A stretch of 64,000 nucleotides of DNA from Wenyingzhuangia aestuarii. GTDB lineage: Bacteria > Bacteroidota > Bacteroidia > Flavobacteriales > Flavobacteriaceae. Of this stretch, positions 36,800 through 46,098 are shown piece after piece (the first letter of the stretch is position 1; each line of letters opens with the position of its first letter). The stretch spans positions 1 through 64,000 of the forward strand of contig NZ_JAATJG010000003.1 of assembly GCF_011927765.1 (NCBI RefSeq). Reading direction: 5' to 3'. The position numbers were made by a program, and so were the translations under genes. Under the pieces are notes generated by a model. It had not been told where the DNA came from. It did no database searches and saw only the letters and a list, made by a program, of their open reading frames with translations.

Positions 36800-38116
36800 A
36801 TGGAGGAAGAATTATTAATATACACACAAAAAATAACACCTAGGGTAAGTTATGTTTTTAAACATATTTTTGTTCGTATTTTAAACATCCCCATAAAGTT
36901 TACCTCTACTATAGAAGAGTTTGTAGCACATGATGGTCTTAAAATGACGTATGCAAAAGCTCCACTTGGTAACGAATTTTTTATCCAAAGCCATACCTTA
37001 CTTTTTGAACAAGGAATTAACGATATAGAAATTACCATGTCTCAATGGGACAGTACTCCGTGTTTTTTTAGCAAGGGAAAAAAATCTGTGATTCCATTTG
37101 ATATTTTTGCTGCTAGTTTTTACTTACTTAGTAGATACGAAGAGTATTTACCTTGTGTATTAGACGAAAATGATTGTTATCCGGCTGAAGAAAGTATTGC
37201 TTACAAAAACAATTTTTTAGACAAACCTATTATTAATGTTTGGGCTTATAAATTATTAAAAGCACTAAAAGAAAAATATCCAGAATTTAAACACCAACCT
37301 AACAAATACAAATACCTTTCTACCTTTAGCATTAATCAAACATTTTTATACAGATGCAAAGGAGTGATTAGAAATCTTGTAGGTGGGTTTTATGATTTTT
37401 TTACCTTAAAACTTTTTGAAGTATGGATGCGTATTGCTGTATTTTTAAGAATTAAAGAAGATCCTTACAACACTTTTGATAAAATTATAACGCTACAGAA
37501 AAAGCACAATATTAAAACTATTTTCTTTTTCTTAATTGCCAACTACACTACTTATGACAACAATGTAGCTTTTACCAAAAGAAAATATCACTTACTTATA
37601 AAATCTATTGCAGACTATGCCAAAGTAGGATTATTAAGTTCTTATTTTACAATGGATAACGAAGATAAACTAAAAAAAGAAGCCAACCGTTTATCTCATA
37701 TCATTAACACTCCTACTAAAATATCTAGACAACATTTTGGAAGAAATAAACTGCCCGAAACTTATCAAAAACTTATCGATTTAGATATTTCAGAAGATTA
37801 TTCTATGGGCTATTTAAAGCACTTAGGATTTAGAGCAAGTACCTGCACTCCTTTTTATTTTTACGATTTAGATTTTGAAATTCAAACACCTCTAAAAGTA
37901 TATCCTTATGCTTTTATGGACAACACTTTACGTTTTGATTTACAACTAAGCCCCAAACAGGCTTTAATGAAGGTTAATCATATTACCAACATGGTAAAGC
38001 AAGTAAACGGAACGCTAGTTTCTGTGTTTCATAACGATTGTCTTTCTAATTTTGGTGATTGGAAATACTGGGAAGATTTTTATGAAGATGTTTTAAATTG
38101 CGTAAAAGAATCATGA
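36800..38116 (+). CDS. Polysaccharide-deacetylase-family protein (DUF7033-type)
   Basis: 438 aa. The N-terminal half has VSYVFKHIFVRILNIPIKFT and PFDIFAASFYLLSRYEEYLP, typical of the uncharacterised N-terminal domain found in flavobacterial polysaccharide deacetylases. The C-terminal part resembles the NodB-type barrel, but the expected metal Asp and His-x-x-x-His pairs are not clear: the usual T(F/Y)D start appears as TFSIN (residue 176). It may therefore be inactive. A 4-base ATGA overlap couples it to the next gene. Confidence 0.7.
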   Translation: MEEELLIYTQKITPRVSYVFKHIFVRILNIPIKFTSTIEEFVAHDGLKMTYAKAPLGNEFFIQSHTLLFEQGINDIEITMSQWDSTPCFFSKGKKSVIPFDIFAASFYLLSRYEEYLPCVLDENDCYPAEESIAYKNNFLDKPIINVWAYKLLKALKEKYPEFKHQPNKYKYLSTFSINQTFLYRCKGVIRNLVGGFYDFFTLKLFEVWMRIAVFLRIKEDPYNTFDKIITLQKKHNIKTIFFFLIANYTTYDNNVAFTKRKYHLLIKSIADYAKVGLLSSYFTMDNEDKLKKEANRLSHIINTPTKISRQHFGRNKLPETYQKLIDLDISEDYSMGYLKHLGFRASTCTPFYFYDLDFEIQTPLKVYPYAFMDNTLRFDLQLSPKQALMKVNHITNMVKQVNGTLVSVFHNDCLSNFGDWKYWEDFYEDVLNCVKES

Positions 38117-38976
38117 TTCAGTACGTTCAAAGAAAAAATATTGATATTGATAAATATGATGCTTGTATTCAAAACGCAAGCAACTCAAGAATTTATGCTT
38201 TAAGTTGTTATTTAGACATTGTTGCAAACCATTGGGATGCATTAATTTTAAACGATTATGAAGCTGTAATGCCTTTACCATGGAAAAGTAAGTATTTTAT
38301 TAAATACATTTATCCTCCTTGCTGGACCCAACAACTAGGTGTGTTTTCTTTACATAAAATCACTCCTAATTTAGTTCAAAATTTTATCAAGGCAATTCCT
38401 AGAAAGTTTTTAAAAACAACTATTCAGTTTAATAGTGAATGTATAATAGAAACACAAATTAAAAACAATTACATACTAGCACTTAACAGAGATTATTCTT
38501 TCTTAAAAACGGGTTATAATAAAAACAGAAAACGTATTCTATCTAAAATAAATACTACAAATAATGTTACTATTTTTAACGACTCACTAGATAACTTTAC
38601 TAGCTTTTTTAATCAAATAGATCATAACTTTTCTATTCAACAAAAAGAAAAAAACAAACTCTTTAAACTTATTAAAAAATTAATAGACTTAAATAAAGGA
38701 CAAATTATTTCTGTAAAAATTGATAAAAAAACAGAAGCTACCGTTTTTATTACCCTCCATAAAAACAGAATAACAAACTTAGTTCCCATGGCTACTAAAA
38801 AGGGAAAAAAAAGAAATTTACCTACTATTTTAATTGATTACATTATACAATATCATCAAAACACAAATATGATTTTAGATTTTGAAGGCTCTATGATTCC
38901 GGGTGTTGCACAGTTTTACAAAAGCTTTGGAAGTGAACTAGAGCAATATTTTTTATATTCTAAAAAAATCACTTAA
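38113..38976 (+). CDS. GNAT/FemAB-like acyltransferase
   Basis: 287 aa from the ATG at 38113, whose first bases overlap the preceding stop (ATGA). The two-lobed layout, MPLPWKSKYFIKYIYPPCWTQQLGVFS and the late LDFEGSMIPGVAQFYKSFGSE, matches GNAT-fold peptidyl/acyl transferases of the FemAB group found next to polysaccharide genes. Acceptor unknown. A longer start at 38098 is also in frame but overlaps more of the upstream gene. Confidence 0.7.
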   Translation: MIQYVQRKNIDIDKYDACIQNASNSRIYALSCYLDIVANHWDALILNDYEAVMPLPWKSKYFIKYIYPPCWTQQLGVFSLHKITPNLVQNFIKAIPRKFLKTTIQFNSECIIETQIKNNYILALNRDYSFLKTGYNKNRKRILSKINTTNNVTIFNDSLDNFTSFFNQIDHNFSIQQKEKNKLFKLIKKLIDLNKGQIISVKIDKKTEATVFITLHKNRITNLVPMATKKGKKRNLPTILIDYIIQYHQNTNMILDFEGSMIPGVAQFYKSFGSELEQYFLYSKKIT

Positions 38977-40567
38977 TTAAACCCTGACAAAACAGACAGT
39001 ACCACTGCACAATAATTTCGTTATACTCTTTAATTTTCGTCTTTGGTTTTATGCCATTTTTAAGCATAGATTTTTTCATTTGTGCCGCTACCTCTTCATA
39101 ATTTAGAACATCATTTTTAACAAGTTTGTTCTTGTACATAAAATAAGGCACTCTTTTTTTAACTTTATTTTTAATGTTTTGTAATTGAATTTTAAGAACT
39201 GTTGGCTGAAGTTCTTCATTAAAATTAACTCCATATGCATCAAAATAAGAATGCTTTAAAACATCATCATACAACATTTTACCTTTTTTATATTTAAAAG
39301 GAATATCTCTAAAAAAAGAAAGTAGTTCTAAATCCCAATACGGGAGTCTGTGTTCGTAACCAAAGTAACTATAAACGTTTGTTGAGTTTATAATAAACTT
39401 TGTAAAAAACTCTTTTAAATCATAGTCTTCAAAAACAGCATGTGGTTCTTTATTAAGATAATCAGAATTAAACAACATTAATTTCTCTCTAATTACTGGT
39501 AATGTTTGCTCTTTAAAAGATACACTTGTTTGGTGATGTCTATACCTTCTATTAAAAATAAAACTCTCCATAGTTTCATTATTTAAAGATTCCGGAAAAA
39601 CACTTAAAAACTGACTACCTCCTAAAAAATCTCCACAATGCCCAGGTATAAAAATAGCATCTTGATTTACTAAGTGATTCTCTTTAATATGTTTTACAGC
39701 AAAATACTCTTGTAAAAAAGGCATAGAACTATAATTTCCCGAATAGGTTACATATTCTTTAAAACACTTTGTCTCTAAAAAACCCTCCATAAAATCTTTA
39801 GAATATTCAATAAAAAACCACTTATACCCCAAAGCTTCTGCTGTTTTTCTTGAATTATCAACCTCTACATTGTTTTTCTTACCGTATGTATAACAAATCA
39901 CATTCTCATGATTGTATTTTTTTAACATTACAGCAATTAATCTAGAATCAAAACCACCACTTAACGGCAACACTACCTGCTTTCCCTTTATAGACTGTAT
40001 TAACCTACCAAAAGCCTCCTCAAACACATGTGTTGCTTTTGTTTTTAAAACACTGTACGGGGATTCTGTAGCCTTGTTAAAGGCATAAGAAAAAAAGTAA
40101 GCTTGTTTAACCAAAGTACCTCCTGAAAAGACCAAATATTCATTAGATTGATTTTGATATATATTTTTAATTAATGTTGTATCCCAAGTAGTATGTTCAG
40201 AAGCTAAAAAAGAAACAATCGCATTATTATCATAGTTCTTTAAACTACAGTATTCTTTTAAAAACAAAATATCATCACTAACAAAAACACTTCCGTTTTT
40301 ATAGGTATAAAAAACCGGAAACAATCTGGATGTATCTGATGCTATAAACAACTCCTCAGCTACTTTAACAAGAACTGTAAAACAACCATTTATGTTTTTT
40401 ATTTTAAATAAAAACTCATCTATATTTCTTATTTTTTTAAAAAAAGAAACTAAGTTATCTTTTTCGTAATAGTTCCCTTCGGAATCAAAAAAATATCCTT
40501 TCACAGAAATTCTTTCTTCAGTATACCAAGAAAAACCATTGTTTTTTTTCAAAAAAACATTATTCAT
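38969..40567 (-). CDS. Asparagine-synthase-like protein lacking a catalytic N-terminal cysteine
   Basis: 532 aa from the ATG at 40567 (the upstream TTG at 40573 adds two residues). The synthetase domain has the PP-loop LPLSGGFDSRL; PYWDLELLSFFRDIPFKYK is the usual late motif. The N-terminal domain is glutaminase-like in shape (GCFTVLVKVAEELFIASD) but begins MNNVFLK without the Cys2 needed for glutamine hydrolysis. Such enzymes amidate or otherwise modify sugars and peptides in polysaccharide clusters. It overlaps the convergent gene by 8 bases. Confidence 0.8.
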   Translation of the reverse strand: MNNVFLKKNNGFSWYTEERISVKGYFFDSEGNYYEKDNLVSFFKKIRNIDEFLFKIKNINGCFTVLVKVAEELFIASDTSRLFPVFYTYKNGSVFVSDDILFLKEYCSLKNYDNNAIVSFLASEHTTWDTTLIKNIYQNQSNEYLVFSGGTLVKQAYFFSYAFNKATESPYSVLKTKATHVFEEAFGRLIQSIKGKQVVLPLSGGFDSRLIAVMLKKYNHENVICYTYGKKNNVEVDNSRKTAEALGYKWFFIEYSKDFMEGFLETKCFKEYVTYSGNYSSMPFLQEYFAVKHIKENHLVNQDAIFIPGHCGDFLGGSQFLSVFPESLNNETMESFIFNRRYRHHQTSVSFKEQTLPVIREKLMLFNSDYLNKEPHAVFEDYDLKEFFTKFIINSTNVYSYFGYEHRLPYWDLELLSFFRDIPFKYKKGKMLYDDVLKHSYFDAYGVNFNEELQPTVLKIQLQNIKNKVKKRVPYFMYKNKLVKNDVLNYEEVAAQMKKSMLKNGIKPKTKIKEYNEIIVQWYCLFCQGLIK

Positions 40568-40579
40568 ATTCAATACTTT

Positions 40580-41860
40580 TTAACGATGAGATAATTTAGA
40601 AATTTTTAAAAAATACACTGTGCAAAAAATATTATATATAAAGCCCACAGCAGACAATAAAACTAAAGAAACAATAATATTCTGAAACAGCATATACCCA
40701 AAGTAAATTGCTAAAAAACGAAATATTAAAAGCACTACTTCATAAACAACAAAACTCTTTTGCTTATTTAAAATAGAGACAATAGAACTTATTGGTGAAT
40801 TTACAAAAGCCAAAAGCAACCAAGGGATTAAAATTCTTACATAAAGCCCTGTTTCATTCCAATCTTCTCCAAAAAGAATATTTAAGAAATAAGAACTAGC
40901 AAATAAGGCAAGGAAAATTAACACCGAAATCCATATTAAATGCTTGTATGTTTTTAAAACAAAGTCATACAAACCCTGTCCTTTATTATACAATTTACTA
41001 GCAGTATTAAAAAAAACTTGATTTACAGAACCTCCTACAATTCCAGAAGGTGTTTTTGTTAATTTTTGAGATAATCCATATAAACCTGCATAAGACAAAC
41101 CGTAATATTTGGTAATTAGCAAAACGGGTAATTCGCTTGACAATACATCTGTAAAATGAAGCAATGTATTAAACAAAGGAATGTCTTTGTATTTTTTGAC
41201 CAAAAGATACATTCTATTTATAGAAATGTGATGCTTGTATTTATAAATATTTTTAAATGATAATTTTAACAAAACAATAAAATTCATAAACTGACCTAAT
41301 AACAAACCAGGTATTAGCCCCAAGGCACTAAAACTACTAAACCCTGTTGTTATTTGCCCAACACACATTGTTGAAGATTTACTGATAGCTCCTGTAGAAA
41401 TATTTTTAAAAGCATCCATTCTATTATTCCAATACTCTAAAGCAGTAACCGAAGCAATAAAAAAAACACTCAACGGTAAAACGTAAATAAAACTCCCTAT
41501 TTTCTGTATGTTTAAATGATATAAAATTTGAGCTTTAAAGAAAAAAACGAGCGTAAATAGGACTACAGAAAAGAGAGAAATAATTATAAAATTAAAAAAC
41601 AACACGTTAATAGCATCTTTATCTCTTTTAGGTAATAGAATTGCGAATTCATAATTTAAAGAAGCTATTGTTTTTAATAATAAAATAGCTGATGAAAAAA
41701 GAACATATACTCCAAAAATAGTTTCATCAAACAAGCGTGTTAAAATTGGTATAGAAAAAAAAACAAGCATTTGACTAACAACAGAACCTGTTAGTAGTGT
41801 AAATACATTTTTAAGAAAACTGTTTTTTAAATTCTTCTTTATAGCAGAGAGTATCTTCAT
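40580..41860 (-). CDS. Oligosaccharide flippase family protein (Wzx-like)
   Basis: 426 aa, about 12 hydrophobic helices. The N-terminus FTLLTGSVVSQMLVFFSIPILTRLF with YEFAILLPKRD is characteristic of the PST/MOP flippases that move lipid-linked glycans across the inner membrane. It lies 12 bases upstream of the asparagine-synthase-like gene, so the two likely belong to one glycan pathway. No glycosyltransferase is next to it. Confidence 0.85.
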   Translation of the reverse strand: MKILSAIKKNLKNSFLKNVFTLLTGSVVSQMLVFFSIPILTRLFDETIFGVYVLFSSAILLLKTIASLNYEFAILLPKRDKDAINVLFFNFIIISLFSVVLFTLVFFFKAQILYHLNIQKIGSFIYVLPLSVFFIASVTALEYWNNRMDAFKNISTGAISKSSTMCVGQITTGFSSFSALGLIPGLLLGQFMNFIVLLKLSFKNIYKYKHHISINRMYLLVKKYKDIPLFNTLLHFTDVLSSELPVLLITKYYGLSYAGLYGLSQKLTKTPSGIVGGSVNQVFFNTASKLYNKGQGLYDFVLKTYKHLIWISVLIFLALFASSYFLNILFGEDWNETGLYVRILIPWLLLAFVNSPISSIVSILNKQKSFVVYEVVLLIFRFLAIYFGYMLFQNIIVSLVLLSAVGFIYNIFCTVYFLKISKLSHR

Positions 41861-41874
41861 TTAGAGTCTTTTCA

Positions 41875-43146
41875 TTATTTGTATTTATCACCCCATCTAT
41901 CCTTCATTACTTTTCTAAACTCATTTTCACGAGCATTGACTCCTGGATTATATAATGACACCCCTTTTAATTCATCTGGCATAAATTCTTGCTCTACAAA
42001 GTTCCCTTCATAGGCATGAGAGTATTTATAATCTGCTCCATAATTTAAATCTTTCATCAACTTGGTTGGAGCATTTCTTAAATGCAAAGGAACAGGTAAA
42101 TCTCCAGTTTGTTTTACAATTTGGATAGCTTTATTAATAGCCTCATAACTCGCATTACTTTTAGCTGAATTTGCCAAATAAATAGCACATTGACTTAATA
42201 AAATTCTAGCTTCAGGATAACCAATGGTGGTGACCGCTTGAAACGTATTGGTTGCCATAATTAAAGCCGTAGGATTTGCATTTCCAATATCTTCGGATGC
42301 AGAAATTAACATTCTACGCGCAATAAACTTTACATCTTCTCCTCCTTCAACCATTCTTGCCAACCAATAGACTGCTCCGTTTGGATCTGACCCTCTTATT
42401 GATTTTATAAATGCTGAAACAATATCATAATGTTGCTCTCCTGTTTTATCATATCTAACCACATTTCTTTGTACTTTCTCAAGTACCAAATCGTTGGTAA
42501 TAACTACTCCTTCTTCTTCCGAAGCAACAATCAACTCAAAAATATTTAACAATTTTCTAGCATCACCACTAGAGACTTGCAACAAAGCATCTATTTCTTT
42601 TAAAACCACCTTCTTTTTAGCAATAGTTTCATCTTCTTGCATGGCACGTTTTAGCAAAGCCTCCATATCTCCTTTGTCAAAAGGATTTAACACATAAACT
42701 TGACAACGAGATAACAATGCAGGAATTACCTCAAAACTTGGATTTTCCGTAGTAGCTCCAATCAAGGTAACCCAACCTTTTTCTACTGCTGCTAACAGTG
42801 AGTCTTGCTGTGATTTACTAAATCGATGAATTTCATCAATAAACAAAATAGGGTTCTTAGTAGTAAACAAACCGCCACTTTGTTTGGCTTTATCAATTAC
42901 TTCTCTCACATCTTTTACTCCCGAGTTAATTGCACTCAAGGTAAAAAAAGGTCGTTTAGAGGTTTCTGCAATAATATTTGCCAAGGTAGTTTTTCCAATT
43001 CCTGGAGGTCCCCATAAAATTAAAGACGGAATCATTCCTTTGTTGATATGATTCGTTAACACTCCTGTTTTTCCCACAAGGTGTTGCTGACTGATATAGT
43101 CTTCTAATGTTTTAGGTCGAATGCGTTCTGCTAAAGGTTGATTCAT
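41875..43146 (-). CDS. rarA: Replication-associated recombination protein RarA (MgsA)
   Basis: 423 aa AAA+ ATPase related to the clamp loader. [20 protein letters not shown] is the family start; Walker A is GPPGIGKTT, Walker [16 protein letters not shown], sensor 1 [10 protein letters not shown] and the C-terminal [15 protein letters not shown] is present. It acts at stalled forks with SSB. The frame is open up to 43233, but the extension is not conserved, so the ATG at 43146 is used. Confidence 0.93.
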   Translation of the reverse strand: MNQPLAERIRPKTLEDYISQQHLVGKTGVLTNHINKGMIPSLILWGPPGIGKTTLANIIAETSKRPFFTLSAINSGVKDVREVIDKAKQSGGLFTTKNPILFIDEIHRFSKSQQDSLLAAVEKGWVTLIGATTENPSFEVIPALLSRCQVYVLNPFDKGDMEALLKRAMQEDETIAKKKVVLKEIDALLQVSSGDARKLLNIFELIVASEEEGVVITNDLVLEKVQRNVVRYDKTGEQHYDIVSAFIKSIRGSDPNGAVYWLARMVEGGEDVKFIARRMLISASEDIGNANPTALIMATNTFQAVTTIGYPEARILLSQCAIYLANSAKSNASYEAINKAIQIVKQTGDLPVPLHLRNAPTKLMKDLNYGADYKYSHAYEGNFVEQEFMPDELKGVSLYNPGVNARENEFRKVMKDRWGDKYK

Positions 43147-43196
43147 AAAGTAAATATACGAGTTGTTAAGTAAATGGTGAATTGATTTACTTTGCT

Positions 43197-43204
43197 TATT
43201 TTTG
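43197..43204 (+). promoter_or_regulatory. -7 box (TATTTTTG) of the OsmC gene
   Basis: TATTTTTG, 19 bases before the ATG. Confidence 0.45.
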
Positions 43205-43223
43205 AAATCTAAATTTAAGAAAC

Positions 43224-43649
43224 ATGGCAACACAAAAAATATCTTTACAATGGAAAGAAGGAGTCCATTTTGAATCTAACGGACCCGGAGGAAACGTACC
43301 TATTGATGGTTCTGAAGAAGTAGGTGGACAAGGAAAAGGTTTACGTCCTAAAGCATTAATGTTATCTGCCTTAGCAGGTTGTTCTGGTATTGATGTAGCT
43401 TCTTTAATTAAGAAAATGCGTATTGATGTGGATACTTTTGATATTGATGTAGAAGCAGAGTTAACGGAGGAACACCCTAAATTTTATCATAAAGTTTGGG
43501 TAAACTTTAATTTTTACGGAGATAACTTAAACGAAAAGAAAATAGAAAAAGCAGTTACTTTGTCTGTAGACACTTATTGTGGTGTTATGGAAATGTTCCG
43601 TCAGTTTGCAACTGTAGAGACTAAGATTAATTATTTTCCTAAAAAATAA
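43224..43649 (+). CDS. OsmC-family protein
   Basis: 141 aa. The fold is OsmC/YhfA-like: the redox cysteine pair appears as C52 in LAGCSGIDVASLIKK and the second in DTYCGVMEMF. Members reduce organic hydroperoxides, but this short subgroup is less well characterised. It sits on its own, divergent from rarA, with a terminator downstream. Confidence 0.85.
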   Translation: MATQKISLQWKEGVHFESNGPGGNVPIDGSEEVGGQGKGLRPKALMLSALAGCSGIDVASLIKKMRIDVDTFDIDVEAELTEEHPKFYHKVWVNFNFYGDNLNEKKIEKAVTLSVDTYCGVMEMFRQFATVETKINYFPKK

Positions 43650-43723
43650 CGTACCCAGACTACAATCTAAACAATATCTATAAACTATGATTGGTCTTTA
43701 AGCCGCAATCTAGAATTACAAAT

Positions 43724-43755
43724 AAAAAAGGGAAGCTAATTAGCTTCCCTTTTTT
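43724..43755. terminator. Bidirectional terminator between osmC-like and PAP2 genes
   Basis: GGGAAGCTAATTAGCTTCCC is a perfect palindrome flanked by A6 and T7. Confidence 0.92.
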
Positions 43756-43756
43756 A

Positions 43757-44338
43757 TTATCTCGTTATGTTTTTATCAAACCATTTATAGACTAAATACT
43801 TAGCTAATTTTAAATATAAAATTGCTTCTATAATTCCCAAAGCGTATCCGCATAAAATATCTACAGGATAATGTTTTCCCATATAAATTCTACTATATGC
43901 AAACAGCAAAGGGTATATATAAAATAAAACAGCCCACTTAAATTTATCTTTAAACAGCAAATACACAAAAGTAGTTACTGCCATAGAAGTAGTTGCATGT
44001 CCAGACACAAAACTAAAGCTACGCGAACATTTTAAGATTCTTATTTGCTCCATTACTCCTTCTTGCCAACAAGGTCTTGGTCTTTCAAAAGAATACTTAA
44101 TTATATTTACCAAAACATCTGACAGACCTGCCATGGCACAAATAAAGAAAAACAAAAACAAACCTTGTTTCCATGTATAGTTCTTTATTAATAAAAAAAG
44201 CCAAAAGAGAAAAAGCGGAATCCAATTGGTTGGTTTTGTAACAAACAACCAAAAAGCATCATAAGGCTCACTACCCAAATTATTATAAAATATTAATAAT
44301 TGTTGATCTGCCTGAACAAGACTTTCTAAAAAACTCAT
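43757..44338 (-). CDS. PAP2-family membrane phosphatase
   Basis: 193 aa with about five helices. Three PAP2 motifs are intact: KYSFERPRP, SFVSGHATTS and SRIYMGKHYPVD. Likely substrates are undecaprenyl diphosphate or lipid phosphates; the sequence does not decide. A 4-base overlap couples it to the tatA-like gene upstream. Confidence 0.9.
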   Translation of the reverse strand: MSFLESLVQADQQLLIFYNNLGSEPYDAFWLFVTKPTNWIPLFLFWLFLLIKNYTWKQGLFLFFFICAMAGLSDVLVNIIKYSFERPRPCWQEGVMEQIRILKCSRSFSFVSGHATTSMAVTTFVYLLFKDKFKWAVLFYIYPLLFAYSRIYMGKHYPVDILCGYALGIIEAILYLKLAKYLVYKWFDKNITR

Positions 44339-44610
44339 AGTTTTGTTCTTCTAATAGGTCCTGTCATATCATCAATATTCTCCTTTACGTCATCTATTGC
44401 TTTTTTAACATCTTTAGTTACATCTAAATCAATACCCGATTTAGTTGCACTATTGTTAATTTCACGTTTAATATCGTTTGTTGCATTCTTAACCTGACTC
44501 ATCCCCTTAGCTAATCCTCTAGCTATTTCAGGAATTTTATCTGCACCAAAAAACATCACTACAATAAGTAGAATAATAAAGACTTCTGGACCTCCAATAA
44601 ATAAAAACAT
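44335..44610 (-). CDS. tatA: Sec-independent translocase protein TatA/TatB
   Basis: 91 aa. One N-terminal helix (residues 5-20) with FGADKIPEIARGLAKGM, the hallmark of TatA/TatB, then an amphipathic helix and charged tail. Which of the two it is cannot be settled by length alone. It works with TatC, not in the window, to export folded proteins. Confidence 0.88.
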   Translation of the reverse strand: MFLFIGGPEVFIILLIVVMFFGADKIPEIARGLAKGMSQVKNATNDIKREINNSATKSGIDLDVTKDVKKAIDDVKENIDDMTGPIRRTKL

Positions 44611-44672
44611 AGTGTTCTAATTTTTAACAAAGATAGTGGGAATAAATGAATTCTATAAATTTAAAATTCCAC

Positions 44673-44704
44673 AAAAAAAGGTCTCGCAAAAACGAGACCT
44701 TTTT
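44673..44704 (-). terminator. Terminator after leuA
   Basis: AGGTCTCG - CAAAAA - CGAGACCT, with A7 on the plus strand giving a U-run in the leuA transcript. Confidence 0.88.
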
Positions 44705-44724
44705 AATATAATTAACAACTTAAA

Positions 44725-45888
44725 TTAGCTTAATTTAATATTGTTTTGTTCCATTAAAACATGAATATCTTCATTTACCACTTCTTTCTTAGTATCTGCA
44801 TACTCTAAAAACTTAGGGTAAATAGTATCTAATTCCAATTTGGTTAATTCGTATCCAACATTTTTAGCTCTATAAGCCAATGCTGCTCTACCACTACGTG
44901 CCGTTAATACAATTGCAGATTCTGTAACACCTACATCTGCTGGATCCATAATTTCGTAAGTTTCTCTATTCTTAATTACTCCATCTTGATGAATTCCAGA
45001 CGAGTGTGCAAAAGCGTTAGAACCTACTACAGCTTTGTTTGCTTGTACAAACATTCCCATATGCTCTTGTACCATTTGAGATGTACTGTATAATAATTTT
45101 GTATTAACTCCAGTATCTAAGTTTAAGTTTGGATGCTGTTTCATAATCATAACTACTTCTTCTAAAGAAGTATTTCCAGCTCTTTCTCCAATACCGTTGA
45201 TGGTACATTCAATTTGACGAGCTCCGTTAATTGCTCCTGCAATTGAGTTTGCTGTAGCCAAACCTAAATCGTTATGACAGTGACAAGACAATACTGCCTT
45301 CTCAATTCCTTTTACATTTTCTTTTAGGTACTTAATTTTAGCACCATATTCATCTGGCAAACAATATCCTGTTGTATCAGGAATATTTAACACTGTTGCT
45401 CCAGCTTTAATAACCGCTTCACAAACTCTAGCTAAATATTCATTATCTGTACGACCAGCATCTTCTGCATAAAACTCTACATCTTCTACAAATCCTTTTG
45501 CATACTTAACGGCTGCAACAGCTCTTTCGATAATTGCATCTCTGTTAGAATTAAATTTGAATTTGATATGAGAGTCTGAAGTTCCAATTCCTGTATGAAT
45601 TCTTGGTCTTACTGCATGTTTTAAAGCTTCTGCCGCTACTTTAATATCGTTTTCTACCGAACGAGTTAGTCCACAAACAGTTGCGTTCTTTACCAATTTA
45701 GCAATAGCTTCTACCGATTTAAAATCTCCAGGACTAGAAACGGGGAAACCTGCTTCAATAATGTCTACCCCTAATATGTCTAAACGCTCAGCAATTACTA
45801 ACTTTTGCTCTGTGTTTAGTTTACATCCGGGAACTTGCTCTCCATCTCTAAGAGTAGTATCAAATATTTGTACGTGATCCTTAGCCAT
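44725..45888 (-). CDS. leuA: 2-isopropylmalate synthase (short form)
   Basis: 387 aa. It has the aldol-type core [15 protein letters not shown] (residues 8-22), the metal-binding [13 protein letters not shown] and the [15 protein letters not shown] motif, which together define the 2-isopropylmalate/homocitrate synthase family. The C-terminal LeuA regulatory domain of the 500-residue enzymes is missing: the protein ends soon after the [12 protein letters not shown] helical region. Short leucine-type enzymes without this domain occur in Bacteroidota. Other family members (citramalate or homocitrate synthases) cannot be fully excluded. Single gene with its own promoter. Confidence 0.87.
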   Translation of the reverse strand: MAKDHVQIFDTTLRDGEQVPGCKLNTEQKLVIAERLDILGVDIIEAGFPVSSPGDFKSVEAIAKLVKNATVCGLTRSVENDIKVAAEALKHAVRPRIHTGIGTSDSHIKFKFNSNRDAIIERAVAAVKYAKGFVEDVEFYAEDAGRTDNEYLARVCEAVIKAGATVLNIPDTTGYCLPDEYGAKIKYLKENVKGIEKAVLSCHCHNDLGLATANSIAGAINGARQIECTINGIGERAGNTSLEEVVMIMKQHPNLNLDTGVNTKLLYSTSQMVQEHMGMFVQANKAVVGSNAFAHSSGIHQDGVIKNRETYEIMDPADVGVTESAIVLTARSGRAALAYRAKNVGYELTKLELDTIYPKFLEYADTKKEVVNEDIHVLMEQNNIKLS

Positions 45889-45915
45889 TATTGTTGTTTT
45901 TTAACTTTAAGGAAA

Positions 45916-45945
45916 CAAAAATAAACTTCTCTAAAGGCGAGCAAA
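45916..45945 (-). promoter_or_regulatory. Promoter of leuA
   Basis: Minus strand: TTTG (45945-45942), an 18-base spacer and TATTTTTG (45923-45916), 27 bases before the ATG. Confidence 0.65.
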
Positions 45946-46058
45946 ACACCTATTAAATTACCTTTCCCTTAGCCAAAACAACTTTTATCAGCTAAACCCT
46001 AACAAACACAAGGCAATACACAAAATAAGTTTACGACATCCAAGAGCTAAAATCTGAA

Positions 46059-46074
46059 TATTTTTGTATTTTTG
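46059..46074 (+). promoter_or_regulatory. Tandem -7 boxes upstream of the gene at 46099
   Basis: TATTTTTG occurs twice back to back (46059-46066 and 46067-46074), both matching TAnnTTTG; the second is 24 bases before the ATG. Confidence 0.45.
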
Positions 46075-46098
46075 ATAGAAATTTGGCAATTGTAAAAC

